Under the pieces are notes generated by a model. The model searched no databases. It had not been told where the DNA came from and was given only the letters and a program-made list of their open reading frames with translations. DNA of 64,000 bases, from NCBI RefSeq assembly GCF_041814905.1, contig NZ_JBGXYA010000002.1:26456-90455 (forward strand). The letters are read 5' to 3'. The DNA is from Glaesserella sp041814905 (GTDB lineage: Bacteria > Pseudomonadota > Gammaproteobacteria > Enterobacterales > Pasteurellaceae). The position numbers and the translations under genes are program-made. The stretch's first letter is position 1. Every line of letters begins with the position of its first letter. This document shows positions 42,691 through 51,037 of the stretch, piece after piece.

Positions 42691-45282
42691 ATGAAGATCG
42701 TAAAAATTATATTTAGTGCTTTACTTACCCTCATTATTGTGGGCGGTATTGCGGCAGGATTACTTTATGTTCATTTGAAAGGTGATTTACCCGATGTAAG
42801 CACCCTTAAAACCGTTGAACTTCAACAACCTATGCAGATTTTTACTTCGGACGGTAAATTAATCGGGGAAGTAGGCGAGCAACGTCGTATTCCGGTTAAA
42901 CTGGATGAAGTACCACCGCTCTTAATCGATGCGATTATTGCTACCGAAGATACTCGTTTTTATGATCATAAAGGGATAGACCCTAAAGGGATCATTCGTG
43001 CAATTTGGCGCTCCAGTCAAGGGGATACACAAGGTGCAAGTACGATTACTCAACAGTTGGCGCGTAACTTCTTTTTATCACCGGAACGTAAAATCGAGCG
43101 TAAATTAAAAGAAGCGATTTTAGCGGTCGAGATCGAGCAAAGCCTGAGTAAAAATGAGATTTTAGAACTCTATCTAAATAAAATTTATTTAGGATATCGT
43201 TCTTATGGTGTTGCAGCAGCAGCAAAAACCTATTTTGGGAAAAAACTCAACGAATTGACACTTTCTGAAATAGCAATTATTGCCGGTTTACCTAAAGCAC
43301 CTTCAACAATGAACCCGCTTTTCTCGCTTAAACGTGCTGAAAATCGACGTAATGTTGTACTTGGACGTATGTTAGAAGTGGGAAAAATCACGAAAGAACA
43401 ATATGAACAAGCAAAAGCCGAACCGATTAAAGCGAAATATTATGGTGCGTCATTAGAGTTTCGTGCCGATTATGTTACAGAAATGATTCGTCAAGAAATG
43501 GTGAAACGTTATAGTGAAGATGTTGCATACACCAAAGGTTTCCAAGTTTTTGCAACAGTATTGTCGGAAGACCAACGTGAAGCCCAAAACGCTTTACGCG
43601 ATAATTTAATTGATTATGACAGACGACATGGTTGGCGCGGTGCTGAAAAATTATGGGAACCGAAAGAAACCGCTTGGGATGAAGAAAAAATTATTGATCA
43701 TCTCAGTAAGCTTCCGCATTCGGAGCCGTTTATCGGTGCAGTAGTACTCGGTGTCAGTAAAGATAAAGCAGATATTATTTTGCCGAATGGTGATCGCGCT
43801 GAATTAAAATTAGCCAGTATGAAATGGGCCCGTAAATTTATCAATGATTCCGCACAAGGTAAAACGCCGGTTTCGGTTAAAGGGGTGATTGATGTCGGTG
43901 AGCAAATTTGGGTACGTCAAGACGCTAAAGGAAACTGGGAGTTAGGACAAATTCCGGAAGTCAATTCCGCCTTGGTGTCGATTAATAGTGATAATGGCGC
44001 GATAGAAGCTATTGTCGGAGGTTTCAGTTTCGAACAAAGCCGTTTTAACCGTGCAACTCAGTCCATGGTACAAGTCGGCTCATCAATCAAACCTTTTATC
44101 TATGCTGCGGTATTAAATAAAGGATTGAGTTTATCAACTACACTGAGCGATACGCCGATTACGATTAATAAAGCAGGTCAAAAACCTTGGACACCCAAAA
44201 ATTCACCGAATGTTTATGAGGGTTCACTCCGTTTGCGAGTCGGTTTAGGTAAATCAAAAAATGTAATGATGGTGAGAGCGGTACAAATGGCCGGCGTGGA
44301 TTATATTGCCGAATATTTACAGCGTTTCGGTTTCCAACGAGATCAATATCAAGCTACAGAAGCATTAGCATTAGGTGCGGCATCTTTTACTCCTTTAGAA
44401 ATGGCGAGAGGTTATGCCGTATTTGATAATGGCGGATATTTGATTGAGCCTTTTATTATCGATCGTATTTTAGATAGCAACGGTAATGAGCTTTTTAAAG
44501 CTAATCCGCCGATTGCGTGTTTAAACTGTAATGATATTCCGGTTGTTTACCCTGAACCACAATATTTTGACTTTATTAAGATTGAAGAGCAGAAAATCAC
44601 AGAACCTACGGTTGAAGCTCCTAAAGATGAAGAAAGTGATTTAATTCCGGAACTGGAAATTGCGACGAAAACCCGTGAAGATGCTCCAAGTCTAATGGCC
44701 GATTCATTACAAACAACTAAAGAAGTGCGTTATGCACCCCGTGTCATTAGCGGTGAGATTGCATTTTTAATGCGCAGTGCACTTGCTACAGCAATTTCCG
44801 GAGAAAAAGGGCAGAGCTGGAAAGGAACCAGTTGGCGTGTCGCAAATGAGATTAAACGTTCTGATATTGGTGGGAAAACCGGTACCACAAACAATGCGAA
44901 GGTAACTTGGTATGCCGGATTCGGTGCAAATATTGTGACCACGGTTTATGTTGGTTTTGATGACAATAAACGTGAACTTGGTAGAGGAGAAGCAGGGGCA
45001 CAAACCGCTTTACCGGCTTGGATCAAATATATGAAAGTGGCGTTATCAGATAAAGAAGAGCGTAAAGAAGAATTACCTCCGAATATTGTGGAAGCGAAGA
45101 TCGATCCGACAAGCGGTTTCTTAGGCGACGGTTTAACCGAATATTTCGTTAAAGGAACAGAGCCGACAAGACGCTTTATTGTGGAAAAAGGGCTGTTAGA
45201 ACCGCAAAACCCTGCATTGAATGAACGACTTGGTTTGCCGCCTCCGGGTATACTTAAAATTGATGGCGGAGAATTATTCTAA
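42691..45282 (+). CDS. mrcA: Penicillin-binding protein 1A (bifunctional glycosyltransferase/transpeptidase)
   Basis: An 863-residue peptidoglycan synthase anchored by one N-terminal membrane segment (residues 5-28). Glycosyltransferase 51 domain about 60-230: EDTRFYDHKGIDPKGIIRA with catalytic Glu near 86, GASTITQQLARNFFL near 112, and KRAENRRNVVLGRML near 215. Transpeptidase domain about 400-790: VGSSIKPFIYAAVL near 470 (nucleophile Ser), SKN-type motif GKSKNVMMVRA near 525, and KTGTTNNAKVTWY near 730. Length near E. coli PBP1a (850). Divergent from comA. An uptake signal is in the 3' end (45109). Confidence 0.97.
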   Translation: MKIVKIIFSALLTLIIVGGIAAGLLYVHLKGDLPDVSTLKTVELQQPMQIFTSDGKLIGEVGEQRRIPVKLDEVPPLLIDAIIATEDTRFYDHKGIDPKGIIRAIWRSSQGDTQGASTITQQLARNFFLSPERKIERKLKEAILAVEIEQSLSKNEILELYLNKIYLGYRSYGVAAAAKTYFGKKLNELTLSEIAIIAGLPKAPSTMNPLFSLKRAENRRNVVLGRMLEVGKITKEQYEQAKAEPIKAKYYGASLEFRADYVTEMIRQEMVKRYSEDVAYTKGFQVFATVLSEDQREAQNALRDNLIDYDRRHGWRGAEKLWEPKETAWDEEKIIDHLSKLPHSEPFIGAVVLGVSKDKADIILPNGDRAELKLASMKWARKFINDSAQGKTPVSVKGVIDVGEQIWVRQDAKGNWELGQIPEVNSALVSINSDNGAIEAIVGGFSFEQSRFNRATQSMVQVGSSIKPFIYAAVLNKGLSLSTTLSDTPITINKAGQKPWTPKNSPNVYEGSLRLRVGLGKSKNVMMVRAVQMAGVDYIAEYLQRFGFQRDQYQATEALALGAASFTPLEMARGYAVFDNGGYLIEPFIIDRILDSNGNELFKANPPIACLNCNDIPVVYPEPQYFDFIKIEEQKITEPTVEAPKDEESDLIPELEIATKTREDAPSLMADSLQTTKEVRYAPRVISGEIAFLMRSALATAISGEKGQSWKGTSWRVANEIKRSDIGGKTGTTNNAKVTWYAGFGANIVTTVYVGFDDNKRELGRGEAGAQTALPAWIKYMKVALSDKEERKEELPPNIVEAKIDPTSGFLGDGLTEYFVKGTEPTRRFIVEKGLLEPQNPALNERLGLPPPGILKIDGGELF

Positions 45283-45318
45283 ATCTTTAGGATTATCTCT
45301 GTTTTTGTTGAAAAGAGG

Positions 45319-45355
45319 GGCGATTTATTGAGATAATATCGCCTATCTTTATTTT
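45319..45355 (+). terminator. Hairpin after mrcA
   Basis: GGCGAT and ATCGCC pair, with A/T pairs possible inside the 13-base loop, followed by TATCTTTATTTT. Confidence 0.6.
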
Positions 45356-45424
45356 GGGCGATTTGTGGTGTATTTAGCGTATTAAGTGTTTTATTTTTAA
45401 TCACTTCTTGTAAATTTATACTCA

Positions 45425-45463
45425 AAACAGACCGCTTGTTTCTTAACAAGCGGTCTGTTTTTT
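45425..45463. terminator. Inverted uptake-signal terminator upstream of aroK
   Basis: AAACAGACCGCTTGTT and AACAAGCGGTCTGTTT pair perfectly over 16 bp with a TCTT loop and a T-run after. Each arm holds a full ACAAGCGGT core (45431-45439 minus; 45446-45454 plus). Confidence 0.9.
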
Positions 45464-45519
45464 CCAAATTATTACCACAAATCAAATGTAATTAAATGTT
45501 TTTTATATAGAAAAGAAGA

Positions 45520-46041
45520 ATGGCTGAAAAACGTAATATATTTTTAGTTGGACCGATGGGGGCGGGCAAAAGCACCATTGGTCGGCAACTGGCACAAATG
45601 TTGAATATGGATTTTTTAGATTCCGATGCAGTGATTGAAGAGCGCGCCGGTGCCGATATTGATTGGATTTTTGATCTGGAAGGCGAAGTCGGTTTTCGTA
45701 AGCGTGAAGAGAAAATCATCAACGAATTAACTCAAGCGCAAGGGCTTGTACTTTCGACGGGCGGTGGTTCAGTGTTATCAAAAGATAACCGTAACGTATT
45801 ATCTGCTCGCGGTATTGTGGTTTATTTGGAAACAACGGTAGATAAACAATTTGAACGTACACAACGTGATAAAAAACGGCCATTGTTACAAACGGAAGAT
45901 CCGTATCTCACTTTGCAGGAACTTGCCAAAGTTCGCAATCCGTTATATGAAGAGATTGCCGATGTTACCATTCAAACCGATGAACAGAGTGCTAAAGCGG
46001 TCGCTACTCAAATCATTGAAATGATGGATAATTTACAGTAA
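45520..46041 (+). CDS. aroK: Shikimate kinase I
   Basis: A 173-residue kinase that phosphorylates shikimate, step five of the aromatic amino-acid pathway. Walker A GPMGAGKSTIGRQLAQ near residue 10, shikimate-binding DSDAVIEERAGADIDWIFDLEGEVGFRKREEKII near 34, GGGSVLS near 80 and lid QRDKKRPLLQ near 115. Very close to E. coli AroK (MAEKRNIFLVGPMGAGKST). aroB starts 12 bp downstream. Confidence 0.98.
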   Translation: MAEKRNIFLVGPMGAGKSTIGRQLAQMLNMDFLDSDAVIEERAGADIDWIFDLEGEVGFRKREEKIINELTQAQGLVLSTGGGSVLSKDNRNVLSARGIVVYLETTVDKQFERTQRDKKRPLLQTEDPYLTLQELAKVRNPLYEEIADVTIQTDEQSAKAVATQIIEMMDNLQ

Positions 46042-46053
46042 TAGAGGTGTAAG

Positions 46054-47142
46054 ATGTTGCAAGTCAATGTGGAATTAAAAGAACGCCGTTATCCGATTTC
46101 TATTGGAACAGGCTTATTAAACGAACCGTCAAGTTATCACCCGCTTAAAGCCGGCGATAAAGTGATGATTGTCTCAAATCCGACAGTGGCGAAGCATTAT
46201 CTTGAACCGGTTACACACACACTAACGGCTCTAGGTTGTAGTGTCGATTTCGTATTAATTCCTGATGGTGAAAAATACAAAACCTTAGCATCGCTAGACC
46301 TGATTTTTACTGCGCTACTCGAGAAAAACCATAATCGTGACAGTACATTAATTGCGCTTGGTGGTGGTGTTATCGGGGATGTGGCAGGCTATGCTGCAGC
46401 ATCCTATCAGCGTGGTATCCGTTTTATTCAAATACCGACAACACTTTTAGCTCAAGTGGACTCTTCTGTCGGTGGGAAAACGGCAGTGAACCATCCGTTA
46501 GGTAAAAATATGATTGGCGCGTTTTACCAACCTGTATCCGTGATTATTGATACCGATACACTAAAAACATTGGCAAAGCGTGAGGTTTCGGCTGGTCTGG
46601 CTGAAGTGATTAAATACGGTGCAATTTTTGATATTCAGTTTTTCGAATGGTTAGAAACACATATTGACGATTTGGTTACTTTGGAACAATCTGCACTTGA
46701 ATACTGTATACAACGTTGTTGCCAATTAAAAGCGGATGTTGTAGCTCGTGATGAAACGGAAAAAGGTGATCGAGCTTTGTTAAATCTAGGACATACCTTC
46801 GGTCATGCAATTGAAGCGCATTTAGGCTATGGTCATTGGCTACACGGCGAAGCAGTTGCCGTCGGAATGTTGGAAGCCGCGGCATTATCCCATATTTTAG
46901 GTGATCTTAGCGAACAGGATGTCGCTCGTTTAGAAAAATTAATTGCCCGTGCAAATTTACCGACAATTTCACCGGACGGTATGTTACCTGAACAATACTT
47001 GCCTTATATGTGGCGTGATAAAAAAGTATTAGGCGGTCAGCTCCGTTTAATTCTATTAAAAGCACTCGGTGTTTCTTATGTTACAGCACAGGCAACAGAA
47101 CAGCAGGTTATTGATGCTATTACCCGTTTTTCTCAACAATAA
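46054..47142 (+). CDS. aroB: 3-dehydroquinate synthase
   Basis: A 362-residue NAD- and zinc-dependent enzyme making 3-dehydroquinate, step two of the shikimate pathway. IPDGEKYKTLASL near residue 72, GGGVIGDVAGYAAASYQRGI near 101, PTTLLAQVDSSVGGKTAVNHPLGKNMIGAFYQP near 130, GLAEVIKYG near 180 and HTFGHAIEAHLGYGHWLHGEAVAVGM near 248 (zinc His) are all present. Between aroK and dam as in E. coli, where damX intervenes; damX is absent here. Confidence 0.98.
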   Translation: MLQVNVELKERRYPISIGTGLLNEPSSYHPLKAGDKVMIVSNPTVAKHYLEPVTHTLTALGCSVDFVLIPDGEKYKTLASLDLIFTALLEKNHNRDSTLIALGGGVIGDVAGYAAASYQRGIRFIQIPTTLLAQVDSSVGGKTAVNHPLGKNMIGAFYQPVSVIIDTDTLKTLAKREVSAGLAEVIKYGAIFDIQFFEWLETHIDDLVTLEQSALEYCIQRCCQLKADVVARDETEKGDRALLNLGHTFGHAIEAHLGYGHWLHGEAVAVGMLEAAALSHILGDLSEQDVARLEKLIARANLPTISPDGMLPEQYLPYMWRDKKVLGGQLRLILLKALGVSYVTAQATEQQVIDAITRFSQQ

Positions 47143-47145
47143 TGT

Positions 47146-47970
47146 ATGAAAACAAAACAGCGAGCCTTTTTGAAATGGGCGGGCGGAAAATATCGCCTTA
47201 CTGATGAAATTTACCGTCATTTGCCGAAAAAGGCTTGTTTGGTTGAGCCTTTTGTCGGCGCAGGCTCGGTATTTTTAAATACACCTTTCGAACGTTATGT
47301 TCTTGCGGACATTAATCCTGATCTGATTAATTTGTTTAATGTGATTAAGTATGATGTAGAGTCTTATATTCAACACGCCAAGGCATTATTTACAGAAACT
47401 CAGGCAAACACTGCAACTTTCTACTACGAACGTCGCCAAGAATTTAACTTATCCACCGACCGATTCCGTCGTTCCGTACTGTTTTTATATTTAAACCGTT
47501 TCGGTTTTAACGGGTTATGCCGTTACAACAAGAAAAATGAGTATAATGTGCCGTTTGGTGAATATAAAACTCACTATTTTCCGGAAAAAGAGCTCCGTTT
47601 CTTTGCTGAAAAAGCCCAAAAAGCAACCTTTATTTGTGCCGATTTTCACCAAACTTTCCAATATTTAGCAAATAATCCTGACGACTATGTCGTTTATTGT
47701 GATCCGCCTTATGCTCCACTACAGCAAGAAACTAATTTCACTCACTATGCACGTGGCGGATTTAGTTTGGAACAACAAAAAGCCTTGGCAGAATATGCTA
47801 AAAAGGCACAGCAATTAAATATCCCGGTATTAATTTCCAATCATGATACTGATTTTACTCGAGAGATTTATCATGGTGCCGAAATTAAAGAATTTGCCGT
47901 TCAGCGTTATATCAGCCAACATGGGCATTCTCGAGTTAAAGTTAACGAGTTGTTTGCACTTTTCTCATAA
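47146..47970 (+). CDS. dam: DNA adenine methylase (GATC)
   Basis: A 274-residue N6-adenine methyltransferase for GATC sites, guiding mismatch repair and replication control. SAM motif FLKWAGGKYRL near residue 8, FVGAGSVFLNT near 38, catalytic DPPYAPL near 186, and TRFGFNGLCRYNKK-like NRFGFNGLCRYNKKNEYNVPFG near 125 that reads DNA. E. coli Dam is 278. 3 bp after aroB. It has the right neighbourhood to be the housekeeping enzyme rather than part of a restriction system. Ends at a strong hairpin. Confidence 0.96.
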   Translation: MKTKQRAFLKWAGGKYRLTDEIYRHLPKKACLVEPFVGAGSVFLNTPFERYVLADINPDLINLFNVIKYDVESYIQHAKALFTETQANTATFYYERRQEFNLSTDRFRRSVLFLYLNRFGFNGLCRYNKKNEYNVPFGEYKTHYFPEKELRFFAEKAQKATFICADFHQTFQYLANNPDDYVVYCDPPYAPLQQETNFTHYARGGFSLEQQKALAEYAKKAQQLNIPVLISNHDTDFTREIYHGAEIKEFAVQRYISQHGHSRVKVNELFALFS

Positions 47971-47984
47971 GACGCTAAGTGAAA

Positions 47985-48013
47985 AATGGGGTAAAGTTTA
48001 ACCTTACCCCATT
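47985..48013. terminator. Two-way terminator between dam and the YhbP-like gene
   Basis: AATGGGGTAAxGTT and AACxTTACCCCATT pair over 13 bp with one mismatch and a tiny loop. Confidence 0.83.
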
Positions 48014-48030
48014 ATTATTTGATAATACAC

Positions 48031-48483
48031 TTAGATTACGCGTTCAAATTCACTTTTTTCAGTTTCGCCTAGTCGCCACTCTACCGTACCGAACATACCT
48101 AGAGAGTGATCAATCATTCGTACATACTCCAGGGAAATTTCCCAAACAGAAAGTTGATCAATAAGTTCGTGTTGGTATGTTTGCTTATAAAGATCTTTAG
48201 CTAGCTGTTTTTGCTTGCCTTCCAGAATACGAGCTTGGCCGGTAAATTGAATCCCTTGTAAAGAAGGATTAAAACGTGTTGGTGTGAAAATAGTACCGGC
48301 AACATTCGGATTCTTAGACATAACTTTAGCATGATAAGTTTGGTCGCTTGTGACATAGATTAATCGATGGTTTTCTTCATCAAACACATAATAGAACACG
48401 TTTGCCCATGGATGTGCATTTTCGGTGCAACAAACAGTACATAAATATTTTTTGTGAATATAAGACGTAATTCGTTTTTGCAT
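48031..48483 (-). CDS. YhbP-like flavin-binding fold protein (UPF0306)
   Basis: A 150-residue pyridoxamine-phosphate-oxidase-like split-barrel protein similar to E. coli YhbP (147). Matching blocks are CCTENAHPWANVFYYVFDEENHRLIYVT near residue 18, HAKVMSKNPNVAGTIF near 51, GIQFTGQARILEG near 75 and VWEISLEYVRMIDHSLGMFG near 112. Members may bind flavin; reaction not known. It is a single gene that converges on dam. Confidence 0.83.
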   Translation of the reverse strand: MQKRITSYIHKKYLCTVCCTENAHPWANVFYYVFDEENHRLIYVTSDQTYHAKVMSKNPNVAGTIFTPTRFNPSLQGIQFTGQARILEGKQKQLAKDLYKQTYQHELIDQLSVWEISLEYVRMIDHSLGMFGTVEWRLGETEKSEFERVI

Positions 48484-48638
48484 TCTATTTTCCTTCTTGT
48501 CTAATTAAACTGTTTAAGGATAATCTTGAGAAAGATTTAAAGACGAATAAAATATATTCTTAACTTAACAAAGATATAATAAATTATTTACAATAATATC
48601 TATTTTGTAAAGTTATAAATGTATTTTTAATCCTATTT

Positions 48639-49565
48639 TTATTCGAGTACGAAGAGACCCGGTAGAGTGGCAAAGCTCTCGGATTTTACGGTGTTATGAA
48701 AATCTTCAAGATATGCAGAGTTCAAATCTGTAGCGCGTATAGCGCCGTAGAGCTTGCTATATAAGCCTTTAGACGTGATTTTTCTAGCAACCACATAGCC
48801 TCTTTCTAGGTAAGGTTTAACCGCCCAATAAGGGAGTGCGGCGACACCACGCTTACTTGCGACGAGTTGTATGATCGCAATCGTCAATTCACTCGTCCGA
48901 CGTGTCGGATTAATGCCTGCCGGAAGTAAAACTTTACGCAAAAGATCTAACATATCGTCCGGAACAGGATAATGAATCAGTGTTTCGTCACGGAAATCTT
49001 CTGCTTCCCAAATTTCTTTCGTTGCTAAAGGGTGATCTTTAGAGCAAATCGCCACCATTTCGTACGAAAACAACGGTTGATAAATAATTCCTGAAGTTTC
49101 CTCCATTTCTGACACGACAGCCCAATCGGCACGGTGTGTTAGAAGCAATCCGACAGGATCAGTATGGAAACCGGACACAATGTCCAATTCAATCAATCCC
49201 CAACCTTGACGGAAGCTGTCCATTGCCGGCATCAGCCAATCAAAGCAAGTATGACATTCCACGGCAATGCGCAATTCTCCGACTTCGCCTTGTTTCACTC
49301 GAGCCAAATCCAATTCGGCTTCCATCACTTTTGGCAGGATATCGTAGGCTAGCTGTACTAATCGTTCGCCTGCCGCAGTAAAGTGAATAGGTTGAGTTTT
49401 ACGCTCAAATAAGGTTAATTCGTATTGATCTTCAAGTAATTTGATTTGATGTGACAATGCCGATTGAGTTAAATGTACTCGTTTGGCGGCAAGAGAAACA
49501 CTACCGCTTTCTTTTAAAGCCAATAGGGTTTTAAGGTGACGAAGTTCAAGAAAGATTGGTTTCAT
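48639..49565 (-). CDS. metR: LysR-type regulator MetR
   Basis: A 308-residue LysR-type activator of methionine genes (metE, metH, metA in E. coli), responding to homocysteine. The helix-turn-helix is at about residues 17-36 (GSVSLAAKRVHLTQSALSHQI). The effector domain has LRIAVECHTCFDWLMPAMDSF near 95 and GVAALPYWAVKPYLERGYVVARK near 232, closely matching E. coli MetR. In E. coli metR is divergent from metE; here azlC and azlD lie between them, 1.5 kb away. Its own operator was not recognised. Confidence 0.92.
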   Translation of the reverse strand: MKPIFLELRHLKTLLALKESGSVSLAAKRVHLTQSALSHQIKLLEDQYELTLFERKTQPIHFTAAGERLVQLAYDILPKVMEAELDLARVKQGEVGELRIAVECHTCFDWLMPAMDSFRQGWGLIELDIVSGFHTDPVGLLLTHRADWAVVSEMEETSGIIYQPLFSYEMVAICSKDHPLATKEIWEAEDFRDETLIHYPVPDDMLDLLRKVLLPAGINPTRRTSELTIAIIQLVASKRGVAALPYWAVKPYLERGYVVARKITSKGLYSKLYGAIRATDLNSAYLEDFHNTVKSESFATLPGLFVLE

Positions 49566-49769
49566 TATTAAAGCAATTCATTTAAACGTAAGAAAAAATG
49601 AATATAATCATAATCCTTTTTTTATTTAACGCTAGAATTAATTGTTTTTGTCGGGCTGTTTGAAACATTTTAGGGATACAAGCGGTCTGATTTGAGCAAT
49701 AATTTGCAAAAATGATGTTTAAAGACAACCTTGCCCAAGGTAGGAAATTTCAGCCGCCACCGACGGTGT
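49566..49769. other. Gap between azlD and metR
   Basis: 204 bp with one uptake signal and no gene. No clear MET box or MetR site seen. Confidence 0.5.
49680..49688 (+). repeat. DNA uptake signal sequence (Apl type)
   Basis: Exact ACAAGCGGT with T-rich flank and TTTGCAAAAATG, downstream of azlD. Confidence 0.83.
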
Positions 49770-50102
49770 TTATACAAAAATCACTTGTACTAAATACATA
49801 TAAAGTCCTGTACCGACTGCCATTGAAAGAAACATATTTTTCTTCCAAAAATGTAGAAGTAGCACCACCGCACCTGCAATAAAATCAGCGAGATAACGAT
49901 GATTTTCAGCAGAAAAATGAATATTTTTATAACAATAGATTACCAACATACCAAACATTGCCGCAGGCAAGACTTTACCTAGATAGCGGATATATTCCGG
50001 AATCGGGCGATTGGCAGGGAAAACCCAAAACGGTAATAAACGCGAAAGCTGTACCGCCGCTACTGCCATTGCGATGGTAATAATATGTTCGGTAACGGTC
50101 AT
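49770..50102 (-). CDS. azlD: Branched-chain amino-acid exporter subunit AzlD
   Basis: A 110-residue membrane protein with four hydrophobic segments (AzlD/YgaH family). SRLLPFWVFPANRPIPEYIRYLGKVLPAAMFGMLVIYCYK near residues 19-60 is the conserved core. It is the small partner of AzlC; its start overlaps the azlC stop by 4 bp. Homologous pairs (YgaZH in E. coli, BrnFE in Corynebacterium) export valine, isoleucine, leucine and methionine. The position between metR and metE points to methionine, but that is inference. Confidence 0.88.
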   Translation of the reverse strand: MTVTEHIITIAMAVAAVQLSRLLPFWVFPANRPIPEYIRYLGKVLPAAMFGMLVIYCYKNIHFSAENHRYLADFIAGAVVLLLHFWKKNMFLSMAVGTGLYMYLVQVIFV

Positions 50103-50833
50103 GATTCGGTACTCCCTAATTTAGAGGCAAGTTTTGGACGACGAATGGTTAGGATAATCCAAATTCCGATTAATGTTGGAATTAAAAAATTTTCTTTACC
50201 GACTAAAACCAAGCAAATAAGCGTGAAACTCAAACCGAGTAATGAGCTTTCATGATTACTTTCTTTCATCCAGTTTTCTGCAAAAATAATTAAGAAGAGT
50301 GCGGTCATTGCAAACTCTACGCCGGCTAAATCAAACGGAACGAGTGTACCGAATGTATTGCCTAAACCTGCCCCTACAACCCAATAAATTTGTAGATAAA
50401 GAGTGACAAAAAACATAAACCAGCCTTTGTCGATATGTTTTTCCACTTTTGCCATATAATTCAAAGAAAAACTTTCATCGACCAAAGCACTGATCATGTA
50501 CCAACGTTTTTTACCAAGGTAAGCGCCGTATTTTTCCAGCATTGAAATACCATAAAAAATCTGGCGACCGCTAACGACAAGGGTAAGCAGGAAAATGCTT
50601 AACGGGGCGAATGGTCCAACCAATGCTGCGGCGACAATGAACTCTACGGAGCCTGCATAAATCAATGCTGCCATTAACACGGGATAAAGCAAACCGAAGC
50701 CGAGAGCTTTCATATAAATCCCATAAGCAAAACCAAGGAAAAGAAAGCCGATAATCATTGGAGCAGAGTAAGGAAGTGCCGCTCGGGCTGCAATCCGAAT
50801 AGGATTAACGATATGTGTGTTTTCTTCCTGCAT
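50099..50833 (-). CDS. azlC: Branched-chain amino-acid exporter subunit AzlC
   Basis: A 244-residue membrane protein of the AzlC/YgaZ family with about eight hydrophobic segments. GFLFLGFAYGIYMKALGFGLLYPVLMAALIYAGSVEFI near residues 30-67, SGRQIFYGISMLEKY near 88 and ALVDESFSLNYM near 112 are conserved. It leads azlCD and diverges from metE across 204 bp that hold three MET boxes, so methionine control of the exporter is possible. Confidence 0.88.
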   Translation of the reverse strand: MQEENTHIVNPIRIAARAALPYSAPMIIGFLFLGFAYGIYMKALGFGLLYPVLMAALIYAGSVEFIVAAALVGPFAPLSIFLLTLVVSGRQIFYGISMLEKYGAYLGKKRWYMISALVDESFSLNYMAKVEKHIDKGWFMFFVTLYLQIYWVVGAGLGNTFGTLVPFDLAGVEFAMTALFLIIFAENWMKESNHESSLLGLSFTLICLVLVGKENFLIPTLIGIWIILTIRRPKLASKLGSTES

Positions 50834-50943
50834 AATAATTTTTATGAATAAAATAATTGCTAATTGTACACAAAAAGTGGATTTAAATCACTCTGTATAA
50901 ATTTATATTAAAATTTTTCATATTAATCTTGAAAATTATGAAG

Positions 50944-50972
50944 TTGCATAATGTTTCTATTTTATAGATGAT
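50944..50972 (+). promoter_or_regulatory. Candidate metE promoter
   Basis: TTGCAT (50944-50949), 17-bp spacer, GATGAT (50967-50972). The start point would fall at about 50979, inside the MET boxes. The -10 is weak. Confidence 0.45.
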
Positions 50973-50978
50973 GTTCTT

Positions 50979-51002
50979 AGACATTTAGACGGCTAAACGT
51001 CT
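50979..51002 (+). promoter_or_regulatory. Three tandem MET boxes (MetJ operator) upstream of metE
   Basis: Contiguous 8-mers AGACATTT, AGACGGCT and AAACGTCT match the MetJ box AGACGTCT at 6, 7 and 7 of 8 positions, with exact 8-bp phasing. The last two together form a 9-bp inverted repeat (ATTTAGACG/CGTCTAAAT). Confidence 0.82.
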
Positions 51003-51037
51003 AAATACGGTTTTACAAAATATCACAGGAGAACATC

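Noticed and set aside
47146..47970. dam as part of a restriction-modification system
   Set aside because: It has the housekeeping Dam sequence and the aroKB-dam location; no nuclease gene is near.
49590..49625. Fur box upstream of metR (GATTATGATTATATTCATT on the minus strand)
   Set aside because: About 12 of 19 matches in A/T-rich DNA, easily expected by chance.
50834..50978. MetR site (TGAANNTNNTTCA) upstream of metE
   Set aside because: Only partial matches such as TGAAAATTATGAA; the right half does not fit.
50975..51015. S-adenosylmethionine riboswitch before metE, suggested by the inverted repeat
   Set aside because: The repeat is explained by phased MET boxes and the region is far too short for a SAM aptamer.
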